A DNA stretch of 64,000 bases from Halicephalobus mephisto (Eukaryota > Nematoda > Chromadorea > Rhabditida > Panagrolaimidae), in NCBI GenBank assembly GCA_009193035.1, contig SWDT01000092.1, positions 372,001-436,000 of the forward strand, written 5' to 3'. Below, piece by piece: positions 37,371-48,232 of this stretch. The position numbers and the translations under genes were made by a program. The notes under the pieces were generated by a model that had not been told where the DNA came from, made no database searches, and worked only from the letters and a program-made list of their open reading frames with translations. Each line of letters opens with the position of its first letter. Position 1 is the first letter of the stretch.

Positions 37371-38842
37371 CACAAAATCAACTATAATTGGCCCCAAATA
37401 AAATAAAAACGATAAAACCCGAAATCACGTCACGTCTCCTCAATAAAAGTCTTTGATTAGCGAAACAAGGAGTGCCAGCTGACTTTGCGACCTTACTCGA
37501 CCTTTTCAATTGTTTCCGAGGATAATCGCTCGAATTCAAATTTATGGTATTTCGATTTCAGTCTTTCGTGAAAAAGAAGGACAACGGCAGAGGATAGAGA
37601 TGGCGCGCATTTTCAAAATAGAGCCAAGGACAAAGTCAGATATGTACAACAACCAAAAAGTCGTATAGTTCTTGCAGGAGGCAATTGCTGACAGTCTCTG
37701 GTAGAAAATCTATCAGGGTTCGAGGAATGAACAAAACAAGGATTTATCTTTTCTCAGCGAAGCCTAAAGGGACGCTCTTACCGCTCCGGTCAGTTCTCAA
37801 CTCTCAATTCTCAATGCTCCCTGTTTCGATAAATTCAAATATTGATTGAAAGGCAGTCGCGAGCGTCAAAAACTATTAGTTGAATCTCACGCTGCGCGAC
37901 CAAACGAGTTGATGGTAGCAACCCGTCAGTCAATACTAACTCGGCGAAAAAAGGTTCATCTTGTCGGGCCCATCAAAGCTTTACGTTAAGGTTCTAGCAT
38001 GTCAGACAAAAATAAAACACCACAATCAGGATAACAGCGCGAGTTGTCGGTAAAAGCAAAAGCTAGTGAGTTGATGTTCTCCACAAATTCGTAAACCAGT
38101 TGATGTTCAACCAATCAGTCCTCTTGAATCTCAAGTTGTGGCTTGAAGGAAAGCATCTCACCTTGACAACTTATTTTGCAAGATCTCGATAAATTAAAAA
38201 ACTCGAGATCCGTTGAACCTAGAAGTAAGCATAAGCTAAAGCAGCGAGTAAAAGCATAGTGAAATCTAAATCTTTCGAGCAGGTGCAAATTTACAAGCCA
38301 AAGATTGCTTCCCTCTTACGGCAGCTGAGCAATATTTTTTAAATTGATTCAAACTGTTTCCAACGTTACAATTTCAAGAACAACTAAAAAGAAAATAACA
38401 AAAATGGGAAACCATTCAGAGGAGCTTTTACGAAACTCGCTGCGGTGCTCCTGGAAAAATATTACTCCAATGATGAAACCAAACTCATGTCAGTTTTCTT
38501 GACGAAACCAAACAAAGAAATCCATGAGTGATCAGCAAATTCGGAGCAAACAAAAAGGAGATGACCTAGAACTAAAGGAAGTCTTTTTCTTTTCAATCTA
38601 CCTCACCTCTAGGGGAGAGGAAATCAGTCCACATTTGGGAAAATTTCGAACACTGTTTACGTTCAAAAAGAATAAAATCAATGTGGAGAAAAGGAGCGGA
38701 CGCATCTCCCGAAGAAGATAGCGTGTGAAGGGAGGAAAACAAAGAATCAATGATTTCCCAGCGAATGACTGCACCCATCCTAATTGTTGGAACCCGGATT
38801 TACAATCCATATATGATTTTCTTATAGAAGAACCAAACCAAC

Positions 38843-39125
38843 CCGATTAACCACTCCATCATTTCCCGAATCGTCCGATGAGCGTGAAGGAATCGCTGGA
38901 CACAGCTGATTTGGGCTAATCCTTGTGATTTGACGGAACTGTTACTGCAACTCTGACGAGAAGACTTGTGAAGGTGAGTGGGCTCAGAAGAGATCGGGAG
39001 AATTCCTGGATAAGACGAGGATTTGTTGACGAGTACAGCTGATGAGGAAACCACCAGCGGATCAATAAACGTCATCACATTGTAACAACAGGATTTCTCA
39101 TATCCGTTCTTTGAAGAGCTCTGAG
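38843..39125 (-). CDS. Possible alternative 5' exon of the MOB2-like gene
   Basis: An open stretch bounded by a TTTTCAG acceptor (39126) and a GG|GTTGGT donor (38842). It reads Ser/His-rich sequence with an ATG at 39078 and ends REMMEWLIG. It finishes in phase 2, the same phase as the exon at 37195-37370, so it could splice to 35271 in frame. The phase match has a one-in-three chance of being accidental and the donor is not strong. Confidence 0.35.
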
Positions 39126-41047
39126 CTGAAAATCCATATATCGAAATTAGTCGAAAGCATTGAACACCGACGGATAACGGAAAATACAGATGCAGAAGAT
39201 TCGGACACGGAAAAATAGTCTGGATTTCCTAATTGGTGCTCAAAAAACAAGTTTTACGAAAACTGAAATGACGACTCGCATCAATAAAGGAGCCACGTGC
39301 ATCAGAACGCGAGTTGAACGCTGACAGAGACATTCAGGGCCACTGGGTCCGTTTAGCCAAAGAAAACTCGAGGTGAACCAAGACATAGCGGGCAACGACG
39401 AGCAGAAATGGCTGCTGAGAGACGCAAGCGGCAAAAAGGGTCCGCTTTACGCCCCGTTGTTTTGTTGCCACATCTGAGTTAGTCCGTCTGCGCTGGCTAA
39501 GCTCCTTATATATCAGCAACATGGACTCGGCAATTACTCCGGAAAACAATGGTTGTCAACTTGTTCAAGGCGGATTTACATAAATTCAAATTAGCTATAC
39601 GGATCTATCCAAGGACGAATTCAACGAACAGTGTCCACTGAAGAAAAAAATCGTTTGTCATTCGGGGTGTTCGGACAGACTAGACTCGTGGCAGTTTGTC
39701 AACAATTATCTGTTTTCGCGGAAATAAGGGGGGACAAGACCTTTTATAAGATTGAGAAGTCCGTTCTAAAGGCCTTGAGGAAAAGTAAAAGTGATCCAGA
39801 AGGAAAATACCACCGGAAAATTGCATTTTGCAGAAAAATTTCATTGCAAATCTAAGTTATATCATTCACAGGTACTTAAAGGGGTAGTTTTAGCTTACTT
39901 GAAAACAACATCTGCAGCTGGAATTTGTAAAGCAATCAGATCACGCGCCTCCAGCTTAAAATTTCAAAGGAATTGCCGCTGTTTCCGGCGACCCTCTGGG
40001 AGAATCTTCGAACAGAAAACAATCATTCCATCTTCTTAAAAATAAAGTCATCCTTTTATAAAAAAAATTTCGAATCTTTTTATGGACATAAAAACCCACT
40101 TTTAATAAATTTGAAATTCTTGGTGTTCCGGTCTTATTGACAATTACTCAAATTTACCAAGGAAACAACTGATATATCAGTTATTATGGGAGATTTTCAA
40201 AACTACATTATTATAGTATTATTCCGATTCTTTACAATGTCGACAATCTAATGTATAAATCTTCCAACGGAAATGTGTTTAAAAGTTATCCGTTTTCAAA
40301 ATTGAACGAAGCCAGGACTTTCATAAATGACTGGCCGCGCTCCTGCCATGTTTTCCTGTCTATGCTTTTTCTTTTTACGAATGCAAGGGAATGAATAGGC
40401 ACAGGGACCTTTTTGCCAAAATTTGATTTACATAGGAAATAATGACTGCCAAACGACTCATCGTCGTTGAATATGAACGAAGAAATGGTCTGAGGGATTT
40501 CTTGATAACTCTTAACTATGGGGATTACAGAAGATGAAGTTCTTTGGTTCTAAGTATTACTTCTGGTTCATCGAATTTATACTTGCTGTTCTTTGTTATT
40601 CGATTAGACTTGTGGAACTTCTAGAATTTTATAAAAGTCTCCGAAGCTTTCCAGAACCCAAAAAAGCTTCTGAAGTTTTCTAAAATGGAATAAAGGTTTC
40701 CAAAGCTTTTTAGAATTTAATAAAGATTAAGAATCTCCTAGAGCCTAATAAAAATTTCAGAAACCTTTCGAAATCTACCAACATCTCTTAAAATTTCCAG
40801 AACATTCCAAATTCCAGCAAAACTGAAACCAATTCTGAAATCATGAATTCTAAAATTTCTTAAGATTAATCGAAAATTCATATCAAAACAATTTCATAAG
40901 AACTATTGTTTTTGATTTTCGTGATATCATAATTGTAGTTGCATTTTTTATTTTTTTCTGCAATCAGAAAATACCGTCTAGTAAGGATATTTGAACAAAT
41001 GTTTTTGAAACATAAAATCGGATGTTCAAAAAAGTGAATTTAATAAT
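39126..41047. other. AT-rich region with no supported gene
   Basis: Short frames at 39631-39855 and 39791-40039 (+) lack family or splice support. From about 40.6 kb the sequence becomes repeat-derived and leads into the Helitron remnant. Confidence 0.4.
40600..40905. repeat. HSE-like repeat beside the Helitron (copy g)
   Basis: Units such as CTTCTAGAATTTTATAAAAG, GCTTCTGAAGTTTTC and TTCCAGAACATTCC, ending in a worn core (GAAAATTCATATCAAAACAATTTCATAA, about 40872-40899). It lies about 150 bp upstream of the first Helitron-like coding remnant. Confidence 0.6.
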
Positions 41048-42110
41048 TTCATTACAAACATATGTAATCTAAAAATTTGCAATATAATAAAAGACATTTA
41101 TCTGGACCAGGAGTTATGTGGTTGTCCAGATATGGTTGATATCGTATCCAAATACTATGTTTAAAATTTGTAAAAAATGAAAAGTGGCATTTTTGAAAGA
41201 ATCAAATATTTTTTATTGAATTCCAGAAACGAGGCTGTCTACATATTCATCCTCCATGGTTGTTCCACGAATCTTCAAATTCAATTGGGCAAATTGATAA
41301 ATTTATTTTAGTCGAGTTATCCGAGCTTGAAAAAATTCCAGAATTAGTCAAATTAATGGCTCATAACTTTTGTAGATTTCATGACCTAGATCAAAAATAT
41401 ATAGAAAATAGATGTTTTTAATTATTTCGGAACTTTTTAACGAGATTTATTGTACAAACAATTCTACTTTTCAACGAAATATCGATATTATTGCAGACCT
41501 TCGATCAGGTCGTGATAGTATTTCTCGAATTAACAAATCCATTGTTCTTTACAGTATTTGTTGAAAAGATCTCACGTCAATAGTGAGGTGTTTACAGCCT
41601 CGAAATTATGACCTATTTGTTTGAGTATTTGTTCGAAAAATCCAGATTGAATGAACATAGAAATAACAAATGTTCATGTCAGTTATGATGAATTTAAAAT
41701 TTTTTGGACAACAGATAAATTCAGCCCATTGGATATTTTCCGGGTTTGTAAATTCGATTTGGATTACATATATGCATCTGTTGACAAATTGTGGATTCAT
41801 TTAGATGAAATATAAATTGTTAGAATAGTTCTTGGTTATTTTTGTTTTGACATGGTTGGAGGCATAATGAAAATTGGAACTTTCGAGCTTTTCTAAATGA
41901 ATAAGGATAATCCAAGTACTCCGAAAAGACAGTTGACCTATTTGGAATTTCACCATGTTTACACTTGGCATCTAGATCCTTATGAATAGGGGTTCATCAG
42001 AATAGTTTAAAAATCAAAAATGAATGGATCTATGCAATCAACCCGAGATAAATTGGAAGTTTTTATTTGAAGAAATTTCTGATTGTCATTAAGGACCCTA
42101 AAATTAGAAT
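41048..42110 (+). pseudogene. Degenerate Helitron Rep (HUH endonuclease) gene
   Basis: Broken coding sequence for the rolling-circle replication initiator of a Helitron DNA transposon. Reading all three plus frames in order gives successive Rep landmarks: FITNICNLK (41048 on), CPDMVDIVSK, then after two stops KSGIFERIK; a frameshift to FIEFQKRG (41212-41235) and LHIHPP, whose HIH (41242-41250) is the HUH metal motif; QIDKFI ... LVKLMAHNFC; YLFEYLFEK (near 41614), matching the YLxKYxxK tyrosine region with Lys changed to Glu; DEFKIF ... FSPLDIF (41687-41812); NKDNPSTPK ... TYLEFHHVYTW (41897-41965); and WIYAINPR ... FYLKKFLIVIK (42022-42108). At least three frameshifts and five stops show it is dead. 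I did not find the SF1 (PIF1-like) helicase half downstream or the TC/CTRR ends. Recognition rests on remembered family motifs in consistent order and spacing. Confidence 0.8.
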
Positions 42111-43866
42111 ATATTCATCCTCAATGTTCTTGAAATTATTTACATAACATTCTTCGATAATATCACACTTAAGAAATCCCCACATAAAAACTGACTTCAA
42201 AATACACCGTTATCAATGATGATCTTTATAAACTTTTCCAATCATTTATTATTCGTGGATTTGTTTGTATATTTTTTTAGTGTGCATTTGTATAATTCGC
42301 AAATTTTATTCTTTCGAATTTTATTTGTTCTGACATTTTATATTCCTACCTATATGATTTCCATATCTGTTTGTTTGTTGTATTTTTAAGCTTAAATTTC
42401 TTTCCGACTTCATTAAAACATAATCAAATTAGAAATTATTCAAATCCTGTTCTGTTGCTGAATTGTCTGTTTTTGCTATGGACAAAGGTCGATGAAGATT
42501 TTGCCAAGTTTTGAATTCCGGAACTTTTAATGTCGAATTCTGTTTTTAATCGTCTTGAACTTGACAATATAACTGGGAAAATATTTAAAAATAATTAAAA
42601 TGATAAAAAATAAGCTTCATCAATAAGTAATGACTTGGCTTATTTCGGTACTAGGTCATTTTGTTAGAAAATAATGAATATTCATTAAACACTAGAATCT
42701 ATAATTTTTAAAATTAATCCTAATCAAATTTTGAAGGAAAGGATATTGACTTCTGATACCAATAATAATAAAACTATGATGTCTATAATAATAAAAACCA
42801 ATGAAAAAACTTGTAGAAATTCTAGCAATAAAATCACGGAAATGTACCTGACTAATAATGAGCTTGAAATTTAATCAGAAAGAATCCATAGATCAAAGTA
42901 AAAACATATCTGAGAGTAATTGTTGATATTATTAGCTATAAGAACATCCTTAATGTTATTCAATGAAAAAGTAACCTGAAAACTAGGTATTAGTAGACCA
43001 TTAAAAGTGAACAGTTACCTCACAATGATTAAATAATGGCCATATTTCATATATAAAACTCTGAGTAAGAACAATGATCATAGCACACATTCCATTTGTA
43101 TTAGATATCAAACATCAATACTACAATATATCAAGAAGAGAAGCAGAAATAAGGAAGAGAAGATATGCATGTAAGAGATACGTTGTTAAAAAGTATGGAA
43201 AATAAAAATAATCAAAAATTGAATCATCCGGGAAGTTGACGTTCTGTCTTGAACATTTTACTGAATAATAATCAATATCTGCTGAAATTAAAAAAGTAAT
43301 TTTTTAGCATAGGTTTACATCTCATCAAGGTGTGGTTTTCTAAAGTTCCTATTAGAATGAATAATTTTTTTTCATGGATTTTGAAACAAAATTATTTCTT
43401 TCTCTTGCTTTTACTGCAGATTCATTAAAATCAGTTTATTTCTTGGATTTTTTATGACTGAATTATTATGGACAAAAATAAAAGGCTCGAATAATAACCA
43501 TCATCTGACTCGTGACTTCCAAAAATCAAATATCTGATAATGAGAACTTGGCGAAATGTCTACATAGGGGTCTAATTATACATAATATGTTATCTTCTAG
43601 TGCAAATCTGAAATAAGTCCTTCATGATTGTAATTTTAATTGAATTTATCTGACTTTTATTTTTTTGGAACATTTCAAAGTGGAATCAAAAGTACATTTG
43701 ATTTTTCCACTGACACAACCTGAGCAAATTCTGGCAGAAATTTATTGTCCTTATCGGGACAACCGGATTCCCACCGCTTTCTTGCATCGAAGACGTCCCA
43801 TAAGTGGTTGAAAATACTCTTTTTGTGCGAACTATTATTGACTGTTATGAAGCTATCTGATTAAGA
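42111..43866. other. Very AT-rich sequence after the Helitron remnant
   Basis: Probably the rest of the decayed transposon and upstream DNA of the chemoreceptor gene. A basic stretch reading SRREAEIRKRRYACKRYVV occurs near 43131-43190 (+) and might be a transposon N-terminus, but I cannot support it. No intact frame or terminal repeat recognised. Confidence 0.4.
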
Positions 43867-45005
43867 ATGACTAAACACCCGCCTGTGGCAGAGAGACTTG
43901 GAGCTGGGATTTCGTATGCTGTATTGACTACTCTGGGACTGACGTCGAATGTATTAGTTCTTTTGGCTCTTCACAAACATAAAAAAGTATGAGATCGCTT
44001 GGGGAATTGATTGATTATTTTAAATCTTCAGATATTCAGTAGATATCCGTTTTACACCTTGGCCAAACATCTAATCATCGGAAGCGTCGGAGAACTCGTT
44101 GGCCAGATGTTGGTCGCCATCCCGTTGAGCTTTGCTGGTCGACCTCTTTATGGAAACGACACTGTCCTCATCATCCTCTCTAGTTTTGACACTTTTTTCT
44201 TTCTAACTATATTCTTCTGTTCTTTATTTATCGCTTTGAATCGTTTTTTTGTGGTTTTTGTCCCGAAATTGTATACTATATTCTTCACTGATTTCCGTCT
44301 ACACATTACATGGTAAGTACAGTAAGTAGTCGCTTTTAAAACTCGATTTTCCTAGTGGAAGTGTATGGACAATCAGTGCTATCTGGGTGGTAACAACGAC
44401 AGTAATTGGCTGTCCGAAGATATTCCGTCATGATGGTTTTTACTACGCCTATCGGTGTGTCAACGATACTACGGATTTCGCTGATACTTTGATGGCCATT
44501 TCAAAACACATGAGCTATACTGTACCTGCGTTGATGTTGCTGATTTATGCACTCGTACTCTGGAAGGTTCGACGAGTGATATCGTATCGAAGTTCCGACG
44601 GCCACATACTTATCCAGGTTGTTGTTTATTCATCGTTAAATTTAATAAATTTTTTAGTCTTTGTTAATCTGTTTCGTCTTCGAAGTAGAAACGGTACTTT
44701 TTACCCTATTGCCCAAATGGGAACCAACCTTTGGAATATTCTGGTTGAGTTTGATTCTTGACTACATGCTGATACTGACTGCGTCAATGAGCTCCCTTAT
44801 CTTGTTATTCCTCAATCCATTGATAAAGTCAACAGTCCGCAACTTCTTCCCTTGCAAATCTTCATCGAGACCCATCAACAGCTATGTTCATACAAACTAC
44901 CGTATCTACGACATTTCTGACGATTATGGAAGGAAATTGAAACACGACAAAGAACACCAGAAAATGATGCAAAAGTTGGAAAATCTCAAAGTTTGCCAGA
45001 CTTGA
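43867..45005 (+). CDS. Nematode seven-pass chemoreceptor, Srx-like
   Basis: Four exons: 43867-43986, 44032-44312, 44356-44617, 44658-45005 (336 residues), in frame with short introns. Seven hydrophobic segments: YAVLTTLGLTSNVLVLLAL; LIIGSVGELVGQMLVAIPL; a third with LIILSSFDTFFFLTIFFCSL followed by ALNRFFVVFVP in place of DRY; VWTISAIWVVTTTVIG; MSYTVPALMLLIYALVLW; SLLICFVFEVETVLFTL; and LDYMLILTASMSSLILLFLNPL. The NRFF motif after TM3 and the NPLIKSTVRN end of TM7 are typical of nematode chemosensory receptors of the srx/srt kind. A charged tail of about 50 residues follows. The ligand is unknown. Confidence 0.85.
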
Positions 45006-45239
45006 ATGTACATAAAATGAAGTTTTTCCTTGTTTCTGATATATCACCACAAGAGTCAACAAAACATCAATAAGCACTTAAGTTATTCCAAAATTCTAGA
45101 AAAAATGTTTATTCTTAACCCTAAAGCCGAGAAGTTCGTTTGTTCTTCCGGAACAAACTGGTCCACGGGAGTAAATCTAGGCTTCTTCGAGTTCTACTTT
45201 GCAAAGCAACTATTCTTTTTTGTTGACGTTTGTTTTTTG

Positions 45240-45256
45240 AGCTACCTATATATAAA
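45240..45256 (+). promoter_or_regulatory. TATA-like element upstream of the DOMON gene
   Basis: CTATATATAAACGC, about 55-65 bp before the ATG at 45309, in an otherwise unremarkable 303 bp spacer after the receptor gene. Confidence 0.4.
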
Positions 45257-45308
45257 CGCAGTAACGGAAAATTCTTCTTGCTTGTTGAAAATAAGTTTTC
45301 ACGGTAAA

Positions 45309-47490
45309 ATGAAGATTTGTCTTTTATTCCTACTAGCTTTAATCCAAGGTTAGAACTTTCTTCTTTAAAAATAATTGTTTTTTTATTCAGGATTGCTTGG
45401 ACAAAACACTTGCAATTATCAAAATGGAGATTTTAACATAAACTGGAATTTGGACTCGAGTAATAATGTTAGATTCAACTTGACTTACAGTAATTTTCCT
45501 CAAAATGGAGATTACTGGATTGGCTTTGGGTACTGGGAAAATGTGAGTTAATTTTAGGTTTTTCTTGCAGTTTTATAATTTTCAGAAAGTAGTCCTTGTT
45601 GAAAGTTTGAATGGTGCAGTCGAAATCACAACTGCAGACATCAACAGCAATCAGCCAACAAAGACCGTCGGAAGTAATGTCCTTCAGAATCCATCTGGCA
45701 TTTTGTCCAACGGACGCCTTCAAGCCGAGTTCTCGATCCCTTATCAAGCCCTCAGTGCGGCTTCCGGGGGGCAAAGTTGTATGGATTGGCAGGTTAGTTA
45801 AAATCAAATTGAGTTCAAAACATTACTCATCTTTGTTGACATTCTACTTTCTCAAAAAATCGGATTTTTTAGAGAACGGAGGAAACGAATAATAAGCTTT
45901 GTTTTTTCAGTTTTATACATCCCCCACACAGAATGGCACAAGTTACAGTGGATCCCCACAGTCACAGCAAGTTTGTAATCTTCAACAGACATGCAATGTA
46001 GATGGAGGACAGAACAATCAACTCTATGACACGACTAGTTCTCCTTACGGACAAAGTTATTCATCCACCCCTTCCCCCTATAACCAAGCATATCAGCCCC
46101 AATACAATCCAAGTGCCCAGTTCAATCAGGGATATCAATCGACTTCATATCCACAAAATACCCAATACACTCAAGGATACCAGGCACAACCTCAATTTAA
46201 TCCAAACTCCCAATTCTATCAAAATCAGCAGTACAGTAATCCTGTATATGCAAATCAGTTCAATCCAAGCAGTGGATATCCTACCACTCAATTTCCTCAA
46301 CAAAATTTCCAGCAGTATGATCCCAGTAATCCGAATATCCAATATTATCCCTATACTTTCAATCAGGGATTCTCCGGGAACTATAACGGAAATCAACTAA
46401 GACCACAGTATGATGCTCCTCCACAAACTACATCTAATTCTGATTTCGTGATCGAGAACCCGAACTATCAGTTCCTGAGTCCTCAATTGAACCAAGAATT
46501 CAAAAGCAATCAAAAAGGAAATCAGAATGGAATCTTCTTCGATCAAAACGGCGTTACTGTCACTACAACCACAGAACCCCCAATTCTCACCAATGAACAA
46601 CAGAATCAAGTGAATTATCAAAGAATTCTTCAGAATCCACCAACCACTGCTAATCCTGGTTTTTATACGAACAATATCTATGGATATGATTACAGAAGCA
46701 ACGCTAATATGCCCTATACTGTCAATGGAAATCCCCAACAGTACTTACCTCCAGAAGTTCGCAAATTTCAGCCAGCTTCTGGGTCACCTTTTCGGGTGAA
46801 ACGCCAACCGAACTCCCCTAGTGCTAGTGCTTTCAACAGTGGATCTCTCGTCGGGACTGCTTATGAAGGACAAGATACACAGTTCATTAGAAACGACAAT
46901 TACGGACTTTTCTTTGATTCTGTTGTTAATCCAGTTTACAATACCTCTACTCAACCCACTCCTTACCAACAGTTCAACGATAACACTAACCGGAACTACA
47001 ACAGTGGTTACTATAATCCTAATACTAATACGCAATATAATTACAACAATAACCTGACGCCCCAGTTTGACAGTAACAACCCGATCTATTACCCCTACTT
47101 GACCCCTGTTGCGAACCCTAATTCCCCTGATTACGAAAGAATTCTTCAACAAGACGCTGCAGCTCAACAAGCCTTTGAAGGTATGGGTTTTCCTGAGTAA
47201 TTGATCTAATGAAGAAGATTTAGATCCGAATTGTACCGGTACTGATCCATATTGGTGCGCAAATTACGTCCAGAATTTTATGCTTTGGCAGAATCAATAT
47301 GACGGCAGTAATCCTCAGCCTAATCAAGCCCAAGCGGCTATGCGACCTTCTCAGGTAAAGGGAAATCAAGGAAATTTTATTTTTACTTTTTTCGGTGAAT
47401 TTTCAGTCAGCTTGTTCTGCTTTGATAGACTCCCTCAAAAGCGCCTACCACAGATGTTGCCAGACAGTTCGGACAGCCGGATGTCAATGA
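45309..47490 (+). CDS. Secreted DOMON-domain protein with long Q/N/Y/P-rich region
   Basis: Six exons: 45309-45348, 45391-45542, 45586-45792, 45911-47180, 47224-47354, 47407-47490 (627 residues). A signal peptide (ICLLFLLALIQGLLG) is followed by a DOMON-like beta domain (about residues 20-135; NGDFNINWNL, FPQNGDYWIGFGYW, SCMDWQ). DOMON domains bind haem or sugar in other proteins. Exon 4 encodes about 420 residues dominated by Gln, Asn, Tyr, Pro and Ser in NPxxQ/YxPQ-like units, a prion-like composition reminiscent of worm pqn/abu extracellular and cuticle proteins. An RVKRQ sequence near residue 432 looks like a furin site. The C-terminus (exons 5-6) has a compact cysteine module: NCTGTDPYWC ... 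SACSALI ... RCCQTVRTAGC. AATAAA is at 47516-47521. The whole suggests a processed extracellular matrix or gut-lining protein; that role is inference. Confidence 0.85.
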
Positions 47491-48232
47491 AAATCTGTTT
47501 TTCTTATTGTTCGTCAATAAACATACACATCAAACACCGTTCGTTGATTAGAGGAGAATTTTGCACGAAAAACTTGAAAAATCTCACGTAGTTTGCTAGA
47601 CAATCATTATTTCATCACCTTAAAAATCGAAGAGAATTTTTCTTCCTTAAATAATTTTATCATACGTGGGTTTCGAAAGTGACGAAATACGCGCAATATT
47701 GTGAATTAAAGCTTTTCTCAAGCTCAAAGAGCAAACAGCAACAAAAGCACTTCCCTTTTCATCTGGCCGTTTGCAGTCCACGTGAGGAACGGACGTGATT
47801 GATCGGAGTTGAACTGCGGTCTCTCCATCAAGTCTCTTTTCTGCAAAAATCGATCACCACAACATAAGGTTTGATAATCTCTCATTTGGCGTTCACGAGT
47901 ATCCCGATATTTACTCGTGTCTGTCTGCTGATATTCCTTATGATAGAGATTTCGTTGAATCAAATTTGACCTATCTTTTGTTATCATTCTTTGTTTTTCC
48001 ACAGTCGCAAAAGTTTCAAAAAATCTTTTACCTTCGACGGATTCGTCAAACAGGTTTCCGTCTTCTGTCAACAATAGTCGAATTTCGGTTCATGTACGGA
48101 ATTTTTCCTTCCGTTGTCTGTTTTCCTATTTTTGCATGTTTCCAAGTCTGAGATTCAAATAATTGATTTTCCAGATAACATGGTTAATTCCCTTCTATGT
48201 AATTACCACTATTGCTAAACTGTGTTTGTGAT
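47491..48232. other. Intergenic region with zak-1 leader and short upstream ORF
   Basis: Between the DOMON and zak-1 genes. A TTTTCCAG acceptor (ending 48174) lies 59 bp before the zak-1 ATG and could be its spliced-leader site. Between them an ATG at 48180 opens a 12-codon frame ending at 48218. A 116-codon minus-strand frame at 47724-48074 starts at TTG and is probably chance. Confidence 0.45.

Noticed and set aside
37700..37740. GGGTTCGAGG resembling a tRNA B box
   Set aside because: No matching A box, anticodon arm or acceptor stem around it; no tRNA could be folded here or elsewhere in the window.
41048..43866. AT-rich block as a nuclear mitochondrial insert
   Set aside because: Recognisable fragments match Helitron Rep motifs and not mitochondrial proteins or rRNA.
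46145..47170. Several minus-strand frames rich in Ile, Val and Ser
   Set aside because: Complement of the Q/N/Y-rich DOMON-gene exon; low-complexity repeats keep the antisense frames open.
47724..48074. 116-codon minus-strand frame upstream of zak-1
   Set aside because: Starts at TTG, has no ATG near its start, no family motif and no splice support.
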